DNA from: Bacteroidota bacterium
GTDB taxonomy: Bacteria; Bacteroidota; Bacteroidia; Chitinophagales; Chitinophagaceae
NCBI GenBank assembly: GCA_020161435.1
Contig: JAIUNV010000002.1
Location: 852,123 to 916,122 of the forward strand
Direction: 5' to 3'
Length of the DNA stretch: 64,000 nucleotides
The position numbers and the translations under genes were made by a program. Shown one piece after another: positions 7,232-15,289 of this stretch. The notes beneath the pieces were generated by a model. That model saw only the letters and a program-made list of their open reading frames with translations, was not told the DNA's origin and did not search any database. Position 1 is the stretch's first letter; the number at the start of each line of letters is the position of its first letter.

Positions 7232-8422
7232 ATGACTGTAACTCTACAAGAAATTATACAACAAAAAGCAGCTGCATATCAATCGGACTGCATAGCCATA
7301 CGCCATCATTTACACAGCCATCCGGAGCTCAGCTATCAGGAATTTGAAACATCCGCTTTTATACAAGTCGAACTCAATAAGCTGGGGATTCCTTTCGTAG
7401 TAATGGCTACCACCGGCGTAGTGGCGCTTATAGAAGGCAAGGATCCCGACAGCCGGATCATTGCACTCCGTGCAGATATTGATGCACTCCCCATTCAGGA
7501 AGAAAATGATCTGCCCTACAAAAGTACCCGACCAGGCATTATGCATGCTTGTGGGCACGATGTACACACCACTTGCCTGTTGGGCGCAGCCCGCATTCTT
7601 CATGAAACAAAAGAACATTGGGAAGGCACGGTGAAACTCATTTTTCAACCCGGCGAAGAAAAAAATCCCGGTGGCGCCAGCCTCATGATTAAAGATGGCG
7701 TACTCAGCAACCCCAAACCCGACGGCATTATAGCGCTGCATGTACATCCGGGCTTGCCTACCGGTCAGTTGAGTTTTCGCAGTGGCACCGTTATGGCCAG
7801 CGCCGATGAATTGTATTTTACCGTGAAGAGCAAAGGTGGCCATGCTGCTGCTCCGCACCTCACCAGCGATACCATTTTGGCAGCCTCACACTTGGTGATT
7901 TCACTACAGCAAATCATCAGTCGCAACAACAATCCTTTCAACCCTTCCGTGCTCAGCATTTCCTCTTTTCAGGGCGGGCATACCACCAACGTTATTCCCA
8001 GCGAAGTAAAGCTCATGGGCACTTTGCGCTGCATGAACGAAGAGTGGCGTTTCAAAGCACACGCACTCATTCGCCGCCATGTGCAGCACCTCGGCGAAGC
8101 TATGGGTGTAGATATGAGTGTACATATCGATGTAGGCTATCCCACTGTGCTCAACAACGAACGCCTCAACAGCAATGCAAGAGTGTTAGCCGCCACTTAT
8201 TTTGGCGACAGCCACATTGAAGAAACCGAAATGCGGATGGGTGCCGAAGACTTCGGCTATTATGCCCAGCAAATACCAGCCTGCTTCTTCCGCCTCGGCG
8301 TCATGAACGAATCCAAAGGCATTACCAGCGGCGTACATACGCCCACTTTCAATGTTGACGAAGCCGCCATTCAAAATGGCGTCGGCATCATGGCCTGGCT
8401 CGGCGCTACACTGCGGTATTAA
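7232..8422 (+). CDS. M20-family amidohydrolase (hippurate/N-acyl amino acid hydrolase type)
   Basis: Cytoplasmic metal-dependent hydrolase of N-acylated amino acids or related amides. The 396-residue protein has the M20D metal site: C107-G-H109-D-V-H112 in HACGHDVHTT, E142-E143 in FQPGEEKNPGG, and the C-terminal MGAEDFGYY with HTPTF. The catalytic domain is split by a dimerisation lid at about 185-300 (KGGHAAAPHL). Candidate activities are N-acetyl-amino acid deacetylase, hippurate hydrolase or IAA-amino acid hydrolase; substrate cannot be decided. It follows the SPOR-like gene by two bases and ends before a strong hairpin. Confidence 0.92.
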   Translation: MTVTLQEIIQQKAAAYQSDCIAIRHHLHSHPELSYQEFETSAFIQVELNKLGIPFVVMATTGVVALIEGKDPDSRIIALRADIDALPIQEENDLPYKSTRPGIMHACGHDVHTTCLLGAARILHETKEHWEGTVKLIFQPGEEKNPGGASLMIKDGVLSNPKPDGIIALHVHPGLPTGQLSFRSGTVMASADELYFTVKSKGGHAAAPHLTSDTILAASHLVISLQQIISRNNNPFNPSVLSISSFQGGHTTNVIPSEVKLMGTLRCMNEEWRFKAHALIRRHVQHLGEAMGVDMSVHIDVGYPTVLNNERLNSNARVLAATYFGDSHIEETEMRMGAEDFGYYAQQIPACFFRLGVMNESKGITSGVHTPTFNVDEAAIQNGVGIMAWLGATLRY

Positions 8423-8454
8423 GACTTTTTAGCTATTGAATAACTCAACATTAA

Positions 8455-8496
8455 AGCCCCTGTATATGCACGTTATACAATGCATACACAGGGGCT
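8455..8496 (+). terminator. Hairpin downstream of the M20 gene
   Basis: AGCCCCTGTATATGCA (8455-8470) and TGCATACACAGGGGCT (8481-8496) pair with one mismatch across a ten-base loop. The following CTCTCTACTCTT is only moderately T-rich, so it may be a terminator or a 3'-end stabilising stem for the deoC-to-M20 transcript. Confidence 0.55.
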
Positions 8497-8526
8497 CTCT
8501 ACTCTTGTACTCATAGCATCAGTCGT

Positions 8527-8597
8527 TCACGCTGCTCCGGGCTCCGCTACCGCTCCGGCCCCTCCTGCGTCGGGGCTCCCCCTGCACATCGTGCAGC
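8527..8597. repeat. GC-rich intergenic segment with repeated GCTCCGG words
   Basis: In a background close to half GC, 45 of the 60 bases from 8521 to 8580 are G or C. GCTCCGG occurs at 8534-8540 and 8552-8558, with GCTCCGC at 8541-8547. The opposite strand reads as repeated GGAGC words. It carries no convincing reading frame. It may be a copy of a dispersed intergenic repeat, which one window cannot prove. Confidence 0.4.
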
Positions 8598-8671
8598 CCT
8601 TCAGCTTTCGTAATTCTATTTTGCAAACAGATCTCCAGGCCAACAGCTGTTTTTGCCTGCTCAACATTTGC

Positions 8672-8679
8672 TATACTTG
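8672..8679 (+). promoter_or_regulatory. Candidate -7 box for the DUF2200 gene
   Basis: TATACTTG is one mismatch from TAnnTTTG, with TTTG at 8652-8655 sixteen bases upstream, slightly closer than usual. A start of transcription near 8686 would exclude the ATG at 8682 and support translation from 8700. Confidence 0.3.
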
Positions 8680-8699
8680 CAATGTACAACCAACCAGCC

Positions 8700-9062
8700 A
8701 TGCAAATCAACGAAGCCCAGCAACAACGCATTGCCAACATGAGCTTTGCATCCGTTTACCCTCACTACATTGCCAAAGTTGAAAAGAAGGGCCGCAGCAA
8801 AGCCGAGCTTGATGAAGTCATTCTGTGGCTTACCGGCTACACGGCAGATGAATTGCAAGCCCACATCAACAACAAAACCAACTTCGAAAACTTTTTTGGA
8901 CAGGCACGGTTACATCCCAATGCCCACCTCATTACAGGCGTTATCTGCGGCTACCGCGTAGAAGACATTGAGCACCCACTGACGCAACAGGTACGCTACC
9001 TCGACAAGCTTGTAGACGAACTTGCCAAGGGCAAAAAAATGGAGAAGATTTTACGGCAGTAA
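8700..9062 (+). CDS. DUF2200 family protein
   Basis: A small cytoplasmic protein of about 120 residues, recognised by the DUF2200 pattern: [19 protein letters not shown], then [35 protein letters not shown] and the C-terminal [20 protein letters not shown]. The family is widespread and short, with no established function. I chose the ATG at 8700 because relatives begin close to this point and a candidate -7 box lies at 8672. The ATG at 8682 would add six residues. Its stop is two bases from the stop of the convergent oxidoreductase gene, so no separate terminator fits between them. Confidence 0.85.
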   Translation: MQINEAQQQRIANMSFASVYPHYIAKVEKKGRSKAELDEVILWLTGYTADELQAHINNKTNFENFFGQARLHPNAHLITGVICGYRVEDIEHPLTQQVRYLDKLVDELAKGKKMEKILRQ

Positions 9063-9064
9063 AA

Positions 9065-10318
9065 TCAATCAAACCGGTGCACAGCGTATGGAGCCAAATC
9101 CACAGAAGTTGATTTTTCTGCAGCCAGTTCGCTTACCAGTTTACCCGTTGCAGCACCCAGGCTCATGCCTACCATGGCATGCCCTGTGGCTACAATACAG
9201 TTGCCATATTTTTCCGTTCGACCGATAAAAGGCATACCATCGGCACTGCAAGGGCGGTAGCCATACCATACATCTTTCAATTCAGGTGTCGGTATGTTGG
9301 ATTCAGGGAAATACCCCTGTGCCGCTTTCACAATGCCCAACACCCGGTTCATGCGGGGCGGTGCATCCAGATTCGTTATTTCCATGGTGCCGCCCAGGCG
9401 GGTATGCTGTGCATCAAAGGGTGTCAACGCCACCCGGCCTTCCATCAGCACCGCAGGATGTTGCAGCGGTAGTTCGCCATTGCCAAATACCATGCTGTAG
9501 CCACGGCCGCCAACCAACGGCAGCGATACATTCACCAGTTTCGCTACTTCCCTGCTCCACGAGCCGGTGGCAATCACCACCACATCTGCCGACAACCATT
9601 CATTGCCTGCTTTCACTTTACTGATGCGTCCTCCCTGCTTCTCTACTTCATCAACTGCAGCATTCGGCACAAAGCGAACACCAGCTTGTCTGAGATGTTT
9701 CTGCATTTGCTGCATTACTTTATTGGGATGCAAATGCGCATCGCATTCAAAATACAATGCCCCTTTGATATTGAGTTTTACCTGTGGCTCCATGGCTTGA
9801 ACTTCATCAGCCGTCAACACACGGGTACCAGCCAAACCCAATGCCAGTGCCTCTTTCACCGTGTGATGCGCATGATGTTCTTTCTCTGCCGTTTGAAAAT
9901 ATTCCAGCAATCCTTTGCGCTGATACGCAAACTCGAACCCTGGCAATGACAACCAGTCTTCATACAGTTTTTTACTCAGCAACGCAATGTCTCGGAGCGG
10001 CACCGCATTCTTCGCTACATTTTGCGGTGTAGCATGTTTTACAAATTTCAAACCCCAACTGATAAGCCCCCAATCGAGGCGGGGCTTGATATAAAAAGGG
10101 CTCTCCGGATTGAGCATCCAACGCAAGCCCTGGCTAATGATACCCGGCGACGCCAATGGCACAAAGTGACTGGGACAAACATATCCGGCATTGCCATAGC
10201 TGCAGTTGTCATTGAAATCGCCCCTGTCCACAATGGTTACATCAAAACCTTCCTGTTGTAAATAGTAGGCACTGCTCAATCCAACAATGCCGCCGCCAAT
10301 CACTACTGCTGTTGCCAT
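9065..10318 (-). CDS. FAD-dependent D-amino acid dehydrogenase, probably D-hydroxyproline dehydrogenase
   Basis: A 417-residue DAO-family oxidoreductase. The dinucleotide-binding motif VIGGGIVGLSSAYYL is at 6-20, with the acidic end of the second strand at VDRGDF. The C-terminal FAD-contact segment has GYRPCSADGMPFIGR and CIVATGHAMVGMSLG. The fold resembles DadA, but the neighbours make cis-4-hydroxy-D-proline the likely substrate, oxidised to 1-pyrroline-4-hydroxy-2-carboxylate with electrons passed to the respiratory chain. It is the last gene of the five-gene hydroxyproline operon, 21 bases after the YciI-like gene. A single-polypeptide enzyme differs from the multi-subunit enzymes of some proteobacteria. 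General D-amino acid oxidation remains possible. Confidence 0.88.
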   Translation of the reverse strand: MATAVVIGGGIVGLSSAYYLQQEGFDVTIVDRGDFNDNCSYGNAGYVCPSHFVPLASPGIISQGLRWMLNPESPFYIKPRLDWGLISWGLKFVKHATPQNVAKNAVPLRDIALLSKKLYEDWLSLPGFEFAYQRKGLLEYFQTAEKEHHAHHTVKEALALGLAGTRVLTADEVQAMEPQVKLNIKGALYFECDAHLHPNKVMQQMQKHLRQAGVRFVPNAAVDEVEKQGGRISKVKAGNEWLSADVVVIATGSWSREVAKLVNVSLPLVGGRGYSMVFGNGELPLQHPAVLMEGRVALTPFDAQHTRLGGTMEITNLDAPPRMNRVLGIVKAAQGYFPESNIPTPELKDVWYGYRPCSADGMPFIGRTEKYGNCIVATGHAMVGMSLGAATGKLVSELAAEKSTSVDLAPYAVHRFD

Positions 10319-10339
10319 ATCACTTGCTGATTAAAATTG

Positions 10340-10633
10340 TTACTCCACATTGGCCACTATAAATGGCTGTACTGAAATTTCTTGCCACACTCCCTGCTGT
10401 ATGTATGGCTCATTGTTATACCAATGCTCAAAGTCGGCTTCGGTTTCAAACTGCACAATCATAACACTGCCATTCATTTGCCCCTGTTCGTTGAGCGTGG
10501 CGCCACCCACCACAAACTGGCCATTGGCTTTTAGCCGGCTGGCACCGGCCAAATGAAAAGGCCTGGCCTGCATTCTTCTTTCCAATGCATCCGCATCAAC
10601 TCCATCCTTGGCTATTATCACATACTGTTTCAT
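10340..10633 (-). CDS. YciI-like protein of the hydroxyproline operon
   Basis: A 97-residue cytoplasmic protein with the dimeric alpha-beta barrel pattern of YciI: MKQYVIIAKDG, ALERRMQARPFHLAG, FVVGGATLNEQGQMNGSVMIVQFE, then DFEHWYNNEPYIQQGVW and a closing strand. The phrases ARPFHL and EPYIQQGVW are typical of the family. YciI-type proteins lack a settled activity, although relatives such as the TftG dechlorinase act on small ring compounds. It lies between the epimerase (10 bases) and the dehydrogenase (21 bases), so it is surely in their transcript. A role on a hydroxyproline intermediate, such as isomerising or clearing an unstable pyrroline, is inference. Confidence 0.82.
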   Translation of the reverse strand: MKQYVIIAKDGVDADALERRMQARPFHLAGASRLKANGQFVVGGATLNEQGQMNGSVMIVQFETEADFEHWYNNEPYIQQGVWQEISVQPFIVANVE

Positions 10634-10643
10634 ATCGCATCGT

Positions 10644-11648
10644 TTATATCACCTGAAATCCATACGCATACGGATCATCGTCAGTATCAATCCAAATATT
10701 ATTGTAGCCATAAATACGGGCCCAACCTTCAATACTGGGACGCATGGCTGGCTTGCCATGCACCGTCAGTTCTTCCTCAATACGACCAATAAACTTACTG
10801 CCAATGATGCTTTCATGAATGAAGGCATCCCCTTTCTTCAATAAGCCTTTGGCATACCACTGCGCCATTCTTGAAGAAGTGCCCGTGCCACAAGGCGAAC
10901 GGTCAATGGCTTTATCACCATAGAACACAGCATTTCTGGCGGTAGATGTTTTGTCTATCACAGCACCAGTCCATAAAATATGGCTGCAACCATGAATGGT
11001 GGGATTATCCGGATGCACAAATTCATATTGTGCATTGATGTTTTTGCGCAGCTCTCTGGCCCATGCTACCAATTGATCGGCGCTGTAATGTTCCAGGCCT
11101 TTGAAATTTTTTTGTACATCCACAATGGCATAAAAGTTTCCGCCATACGCTACATCAATCACCAGCTCTCCCAAGCCCGGACATTGTGCTGTCAACTCCG
11201 TACTATGCAAAAATGCAGGCACGTTGGTGAGTTTAACGGACTTTACCTTGCTGCCTTCTTGTTGGTATTCAATCATGACCAAACCCGCCGGTGCTTCCAT
11301 TCGAACAATGCCCGGTGTTTTGGGTTGAATCAATCCTTCTTCAATGGCAATGGTAATGGTGCCAATGGTTCCATGGCCACACATGGGCAAACAGCCACTG
11401 GTTTCAATAAACAGCACCGCTACATCATTGGCCGGGTCGTGTGGTGCATACAAAATGCTGCCACTCATCATGTCATGTCCGCGGGGCTCAAACATGAGTC
11501 CTTGTCGTATCCAATCATACTCCTGCATAAAGTGCTGGCGCTTTTCACTCATATTAGCACCCTGCAACACAGGTCCACCTTCTTTTACCAACCGCACCGG
11601 ATTGCCACAGGTATGTGCATCCACACAATGAAATACAGACTTCGGCAT
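10644..11648 (-). CDS. 4-hydroxyproline 2-epimerase
   Basis: Proline racemase family enzyme that converts trans-4-hydroxy-L-proline to cis-4-hydroxy-D-proline, the entry step of the pathway. The 334-residue protein carries both catalytic cysteines, C90 in LPMCGHGTIG and C253 in RSPCGTGTSSRMAQ. This places it with epimerases/racemases rather than with the 3-hydroxyproline dehydratases, which have Thr at the second site. The N-terminal VDAHTCGNPVRLV is also typical. It is cytoplasmic. It is the third gene of the operon, 114 bases after the dehydrogenase gene for 2,5-dioxovalerate and 10 bases before the YciI-like gene. Proline racemase is less likely given the downstream enzymes. Confidence 0.92.
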   Translation of the reverse strand: MPKSVFHCVDAHTCGNPVRLVKEGGPVLQGANMSEKRQHFMQEYDWIRQGLMFEPRGHDMMSGSILYAPHDPANDVAVLFIETSGCLPMCGHGTIGTITIAIEEGLIQPKTPGIVRMEAPAGLVMIEYQQEGSKVKSVKLTNVPAFLHSTELTAQCPGLGELVIDVAYGGNFYAIVDVQKNFKGLEHYSADQLVAWARELRKNINAQYEFVHPDNPTIHGCSHILWTGAVIDKTSTARNAVFYGDKAIDRSPCGTGTSSRMAQWYAKGLLKKGDAFIHESIIGSKFIGRIEEELTVHGKPAMRPSIEGWARIYGYNNIWIDTDDDPYAYGFQVI

Positions 11649-11731
11649 ACTTATTTTTTCACTTGCTTTTCAGAACATTAAAATGGATACACGATATTAG
11701 ATTTGCCAATACACGTTAGACTCTCAGAGCA

Positions 11732-11761
11732 TGAACGACTACATCAATGCATGATCGTTCA
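11732..11761. repeat. Inverted repeat between two hydroxyproline genes
   Basis: TGAACGA (11732-11738) and TCGTTCA (11755-11761) are perfect inverted arms around 16 bases, immediately past the stop of the aldehyde dehydrogenase gene. There is no T tract, so it is more likely a processing or stabilising stem than a terminator. Confidence 0.35.
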
Positions 11762-11762
11762 A

Positions 11763-13250
11763 TTAAGCAATCGCATCTTTCGACAACTGTCCATTAATGC
11801 TGCGCAGCAGCTGCAACGGATTGGCATTTTGCAGTTCGGCAGGCAGCCAATGGTCGGGCCAGCTTTGATAGGCAATAGGACGTGCAAAACGCTTGATCGC
11901 ATCTGCGCCTACAGAAGTAAAACGGCTATCAGTAGTAGCAGGAAACGGTCCGCCATGATGCATGGCGTGGCAAACTTCTACACCCGTTGGCACACCATTC
12001 AAAATAAAGCGGCCACATTTTTCTGCGATGGCATCCAGCAAAGCAGTATGCAATTGCAAATCATTTTCCGTACCCATAACGGTAGATGTCAATTGTCCTT
12101 CCATAGCATGTGCTACAGCCAGGAGTTCCTGTTCATCAGCACACTGTACCAGCAAACTAAACGGACCAAATACTTCCTGATGCAACAACGGATTGTGTAA
12201 AAATGTAGCGGCATCTACAGTGGCAATAGTGGCCACTGCCTGCGCATCATCTGCACTTTCCAAACCCGCTGCCAACAGCGTAATGCCTTGCTGCGCCAAT
12301 GCTGCAGCCCTTTTAGCCACGTAGGCTTTTTGTATGCCTGCATGCAGCATATTGCCTGCAGGGATAGCCGCAACAGCCGTAGCCAGCGCCGTTGCAAAAT
12401 TGACTAACGCACTTCCCTTTATGCCCACCAAAATACCGGGGTTGGTGCAAAACTGTCCAACGCCTAATGTAATAGAACCGGCATATGCATTGGCAATACT
12501 CACAGCATCCCCGGCCAGTTTTTCGGGCAGCAAATACACCGGATTGACACTGCCCATTTCGGCAAACACCGGAATGGGTTCTTTGCGCTGATTGGCCAGA
12601 TCGAACAAGGCTTTGCCACCGGCAAACGAACCCGTAAAACCTACAGCCTTGGTGCGTGGATGCAACACCAACGCCTGCCCCACTTCGAATGAGGCACCAT
12701 GCACGTGTGTAAATACAGCCGCTGGCAAACCACAAGCAGCCACAGCCGCATGTATCATATCGGCAACCAGTTGGCTGGTTTGCGGATGCGCCGGATGTGC
12801 TTTTACTATCACCGGACAACCTGCTGCCAAAGCAGTGGCGGTATCGCCACCAGCAGTAGAGTATGCAAAAGGAAAATTACTGGAACCAAACACCACTACA
12901 GGACCAATGCCCACCAGCATTTTTCGGATGTCAGGTTTCGCAGGTACTTTCTCGGCATTGGCCGTGTCAATTCTTGCTTCGAGCCAATCGCCCTGCACTG
13001 TTGCATCGGCATAGCTACGCAATTGAAAGATGGTCCGCCCCCTTTCACCACGCAGTCTGGCTTCGGGCAAATGCGTTTCGGCCATGGCGGTGTGTATCAA
13101 CCCATCGCCGCTGTTTTCCAGTGTATCGGCAATGGCATACATCAATGCTGCCCGCTGCTGCAGCGGCACTTTTCTAAATGCAACAGAAGCCGTGTAAGCG
13201 GCTTCCATTACGGCATGAATCAGATCAGCGGTAGCGTCTGTATAGTTCAT
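11763..13250 (-). CDS. 2,5-dioxovalerate (alpha-ketoglutarate semialdehyde) dehydrogenase
   Basis: NAD(P)-dependent aldehyde dehydrogenase that oxidises 2-oxoglutarate semialdehyde to 2-oxoglutarate, the last step of hydroxyproline breakdown. The 495-residue cytoplasmic protein has the catalytic C268 in GVGQFCTNPG, a form typical of the KGSADH subgroup, the general base E231 in VFAEMGSVNP, and N125 in FGSSNFPFAYS. The cofactor site GFTGSFAGGK is at 204-213. Context confirms the role: it lies 87 bases after the DapA-family deaminase that makes its substrate. The same enzyme would also serve pentose or glucarate oxidation, but no genes for those routes are present. Confidence 0.92.
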   Translation of the reverse strand: MNYTDATADLIHAVMEAAYTASVAFRKVPLQQRAALMYAIADTLENSGDGLIHTAMAETHLPEARLRGERGRTIFQLRSYADATVQGDWLEARIDTANAEKVPAKPDIRKMLVGIGPVVVFGSSNFPFAYSTAGGDTATALAAGCPVIVKAHPAHPQTSQLVADMIHAAVAACGLPAAVFTHVHGASFEVGQALVLHPRTKAVGFTGSFAGGKALFDLANQRKEPIPVFAEMGSVNPVYLLPEKLAGDAVSIANAYAGSITLGVGQFCTNPGILVGIKGSALVNFATALATAVAAIPAGNMLHAGIQKAYVAKRAAALAQQGITLLAAGLESADDAQAVATIATVDAATFLHNPLLHQEVFGPFSLLVQCADEQELLAVAHAMEGQLTSTVMGTENDLQLHTALLDAIAEKCGRFILNGVPTGVEVCHAMHHGGPFPATTDSRFTSVGADAIKRFARPIAYQSWPDHWLPAELQNANPLQLLRSINGQLSKDAIA

Positions 13251-13278
13251 GAAAAATATTTTATTGAATGATGCAGCA

Positions 13279-13314
13279 ATGTAGGCAAATGACAGCGATT
13301 GCCCCTACCTACAT
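13279..13314. repeat. Imperfect stem between deaminase and dehydrogenase genes
   Basis: ATGTAGGCAA (13279-13288) faces TTGCCCCTACCTACAT (13299-13314), forming an imperfect hairpin with a ten-base loop inside the 87-base gap of the hydroxyproline operon. It could set relative transcript levels. No T tract follows on the minus strand. Confidence 0.35.
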
Positions 13315-13337
13315 GGCCTATAATTATACGAATGAGA

Positions 13338-14258
13338 TTACAACGCTATCGACAAATAATCGGGCAACGTTGGACGCACTGCCAGGGCTTTATCGATCAC
13401 CGATTCAATACGCTGACGCTCCTCACCTACGAGTGTAAGGCGGGGTGCACGTACATACTCGCTGCCAATGCCCACTTTGGCTTCGCACAGCTTGATGTAT
13501 TGCACCAACTTGGCATGAATATCGAGCTCTAGCAATGGCATAAACCAACGGTAAATAGCCGCTGCTTCTGCAATGCGGCCAGCCTTAACCAGCCTGTAAA
13601 TGCATACCGTTTCGGCAGGGAAGGCACAGACGAGGCCAGCCACCCAGCCATGTGCTCCCATCACCAGTTCTTCCATGGCGAGGGTGTCCACACCACACAA
13701 TATTTTCAGGTCGTTGCCAAAACGATTGATGAGTCTTGTGACATTGGTAATATCACGGGTTGATTCTTTCACCGCCTGAATGTTTTTGTATTGCAGCAAC
13801 GTATCAAACATTTCAGGAGTACAGTCAATTTTATAATCAACGGGGTTGTTGTAAATCAAAATAGGGAGGCTGGTATTTTTAGCCACCGAAGTAAAATGAA
13901 ACAGGGTTTCGCGGTCGTCGCTTTTGTACCGCATGGGTGGCAACAGCATCAGGCCATCTACACCCCATTTTTCGGCCAGTTGTGCCTGACGAATGGCTTC
14001 GTTGGTGCTGCCTTCAGCCACATTCAGCAACACCGGAATTTTACTGCCAAAACCTTTCAGTGTCTCTTTTACCAGCACTTCTTTTTCTGCTTCGGTCAGG
14101 GTACTGGCTTCGCCCAATGAGCCACCAATGATGATGCCATCTACACCGGAGCTTACTTGCACATCAATATTATGCAGGTACAAATCCATATCCAGTTGAT
14201 CATCGGCAGTAAACTTGGTAGTAATAGCGGGATAAACACCGTTCCATTGAGGTTGCAT
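13338..14258 (-). CDS. DapA-family lyase, probably 1-pyrroline-4-hydroxy-2-carboxylate deaminase
   Basis: A 306-residue cytoplasmic TIM-barrel aldolase of the dihydrodipicolinate synthase family. The Schiff-base K164 lies in QAVKESTRDI, Y136 in LIYNNPVDY, and the substrate-binding GGSLGE is at 45-50. In hydroxyproline pathways this family removes ammonia and water from 1-pyrroline-4-hydroxy-2-carboxylate to give 2-oxoglutarate semialdehyde. The next gene encodes the enzyme that uses that product, and the epimerase and dehydrogenase lie further down. It is the first gene of the operon, with a -7 box at 14287-14294. Family membership alone would allow N-acetylneuraminate lyase or DapA; context argues against both. 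Confidence 0.88.
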   Translation of the reverse strand: MQPQWNGVYPAITTKFTADDQLDMDLYLHNIDVQVSSGVDGIIIGGSLGEASTLTEAEKEVLVKETLKGFGSKIPVLLNVAEGSTNEAIRQAQLAEKWGVDGLMLLPPMRYKSDDRETLFHFTSVAKNTSLPILIYNNPVDYKIDCTPEMFDTLLQYKNIQAVKESTRDITNVTRLINRFGNDLKILCGVDTLAMEELVMGAHGWVAGLVCAFPAETVCIYRLVKAGRIAEAAAIYRWFMPLLELDIHAKLVQYIKLCEAKVGIGSEYVRAPRLTLVGEERQRIESVIDKALAVRPTLPDYLSIAL

Positions 14259-14286
14259 AGCAAAATGAATTTTAAAAGATGATACA

Positions 14287-14294
14287 CAAAACTA
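14287..14294 (-). promoter_or_regulatory. Candidate -7 box of the hydroxyproline operon
   Basis: TAGTTTTG on the minus strand matches TAnnTTTG exactly. Transcription would start about 20 bases before the deaminase ATG. No TTTG is found 19-21 bases upstream, which fits a promoter that depends on an activator such as the divergent AraC protein. Confidence 0.45.
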
Positions 14295-14394
14295 TTCCGG
14301 TTACAATCGTGACAGTTTGCGGCACTTGGTCAATCATTTACCGATATTAACCAGTTTTAGCAATCATTGCATACTTTGCGTTTATATTGGTGAA

Positions 14395-15264
14395 ATGAAG
14401 ATTATCCCGTTTACCATACCAGTGCCCGATGGCAGCAGCATTCATGTACAGCACGAAGCGTTGCCGGCATTTTATCCGCACCTGCACCGGCACAAAGAAT
14501 GGCAAATCACCGCCGTTCTGAAAGGAACAGGAACGCTCCTAGCAGGCAATGTGCTCATTCCATTTGAACCCGGGCAACTGTTTGTATTTGGTGCCCAGCT
14601 ACCGCATGTATTCAAAAGCGACCTGCACAACAATAAAACCAAACGCAAACAGATTTACGCAGAAGCGTACAGCGTATTCTTTAGTACCGATGCAGGGCTA
14701 CAATCGCTATTGGCACTACCCGAAATGCGCAGCATCGACAAATGGCTGACTAAATACCAGGCCGGCTGTTGCATTCAGGGAAAACAAACCGTTGCTCTCA
14801 CCGAACTATTGCAACAGGTAGTAAAAGAGGAAGGAGCCAAACGCCTCAGCAGCCTCATCGCATTGATGCATGGGTTAACTACTGCGAAATCGCCAATGGC
14901 TTTTGGCGGAAGTCAGCGGGTACTGAGCGATGCTGCGGGGCAGCGCATCAACAACGTGATACAATACACCCTGCAGCATTATACCGGTCATATTGCCATA
15001 GCAGATGTGGCCCGCACCATTCATATGACACCGCAGGCATTTTGCCGGTATTTCAAACAACATACCCGCAAAACTTACATCAATTTTGTAACGGAGCTGC
15101 GCATACAAGAAGCTTGTAAACTACTGCAACAAGCACAAACAGAAAATGTAAGTGCCGTGGCCTGGCAAACAGGCTTCAACAGTGTACCCAACTTCAACCG
15201 GGTGTTTAAAAAAGTAACCGGCACCACCCCGGGCTTGTATGCAGCGAGGTTTAAAACATTTTAA
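14395..15264 (+). CDS. AraC-family regulator, probable activator of the hydroxyproline operon
   Basis: A 289-residue cytoplasmic transcription factor. An N-terminal cupin sensor covers about 1-110 (HEALPAFYPHLHRHKEWQI, then FEPGQLFVFGAQLPHVF). The C-terminal double helix-turn-helix covers about 185-289 and ends in the AraC signature (VAWQTGFNSVPNFNRVFKK). I started it at the ATG at 14395; the in-frame ATG at 14317 would add an implausible tail. It is transcribed divergently from the five hydroxyproline genes, the usual position of a local activator. The ligand is inferred to be hydroxyproline or a pathway intermediate. It converges on the mannobiose epimerase gene with only 25 bases between stops. 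Confidence 0.87.
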   Translation: MKIIPFTIPVPDGSSIHVQHEALPAFYPHLHRHKEWQITAVLKGTGTLLAGNVLIPFEPGQLFVFGAQLPHVFKSDLHNNKTKRKQIYAEAYSVFFSTDAGLQSLLALPEMRSIDKWLTKYQAGCCIQGKQTVALTELLQQVVKEEGAKRLSSLIALMHGLTTAKSPMAFGGSQRVLSDAAGQRINNVIQYTLQHYTGHIAIADVARTIHMTPQAFCRYFKQHTRKTYINFVTELRIQEACKLLQQAQTENVSAVAWQTGFNSVPNFNRVFKKVTGTTPGLYAARFKTF

Positions 15265-15289
15265 TCAGGCTAATGCTGATCTGGATTCA

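Noticed and set aside
8480..8782. 100-codon + strand frame through the GC-rich segment
   Set aside because: It begins in the hairpin loop, has proline/alanine low-complexity sequence and overlaps the DUF2200 gene in another frame.
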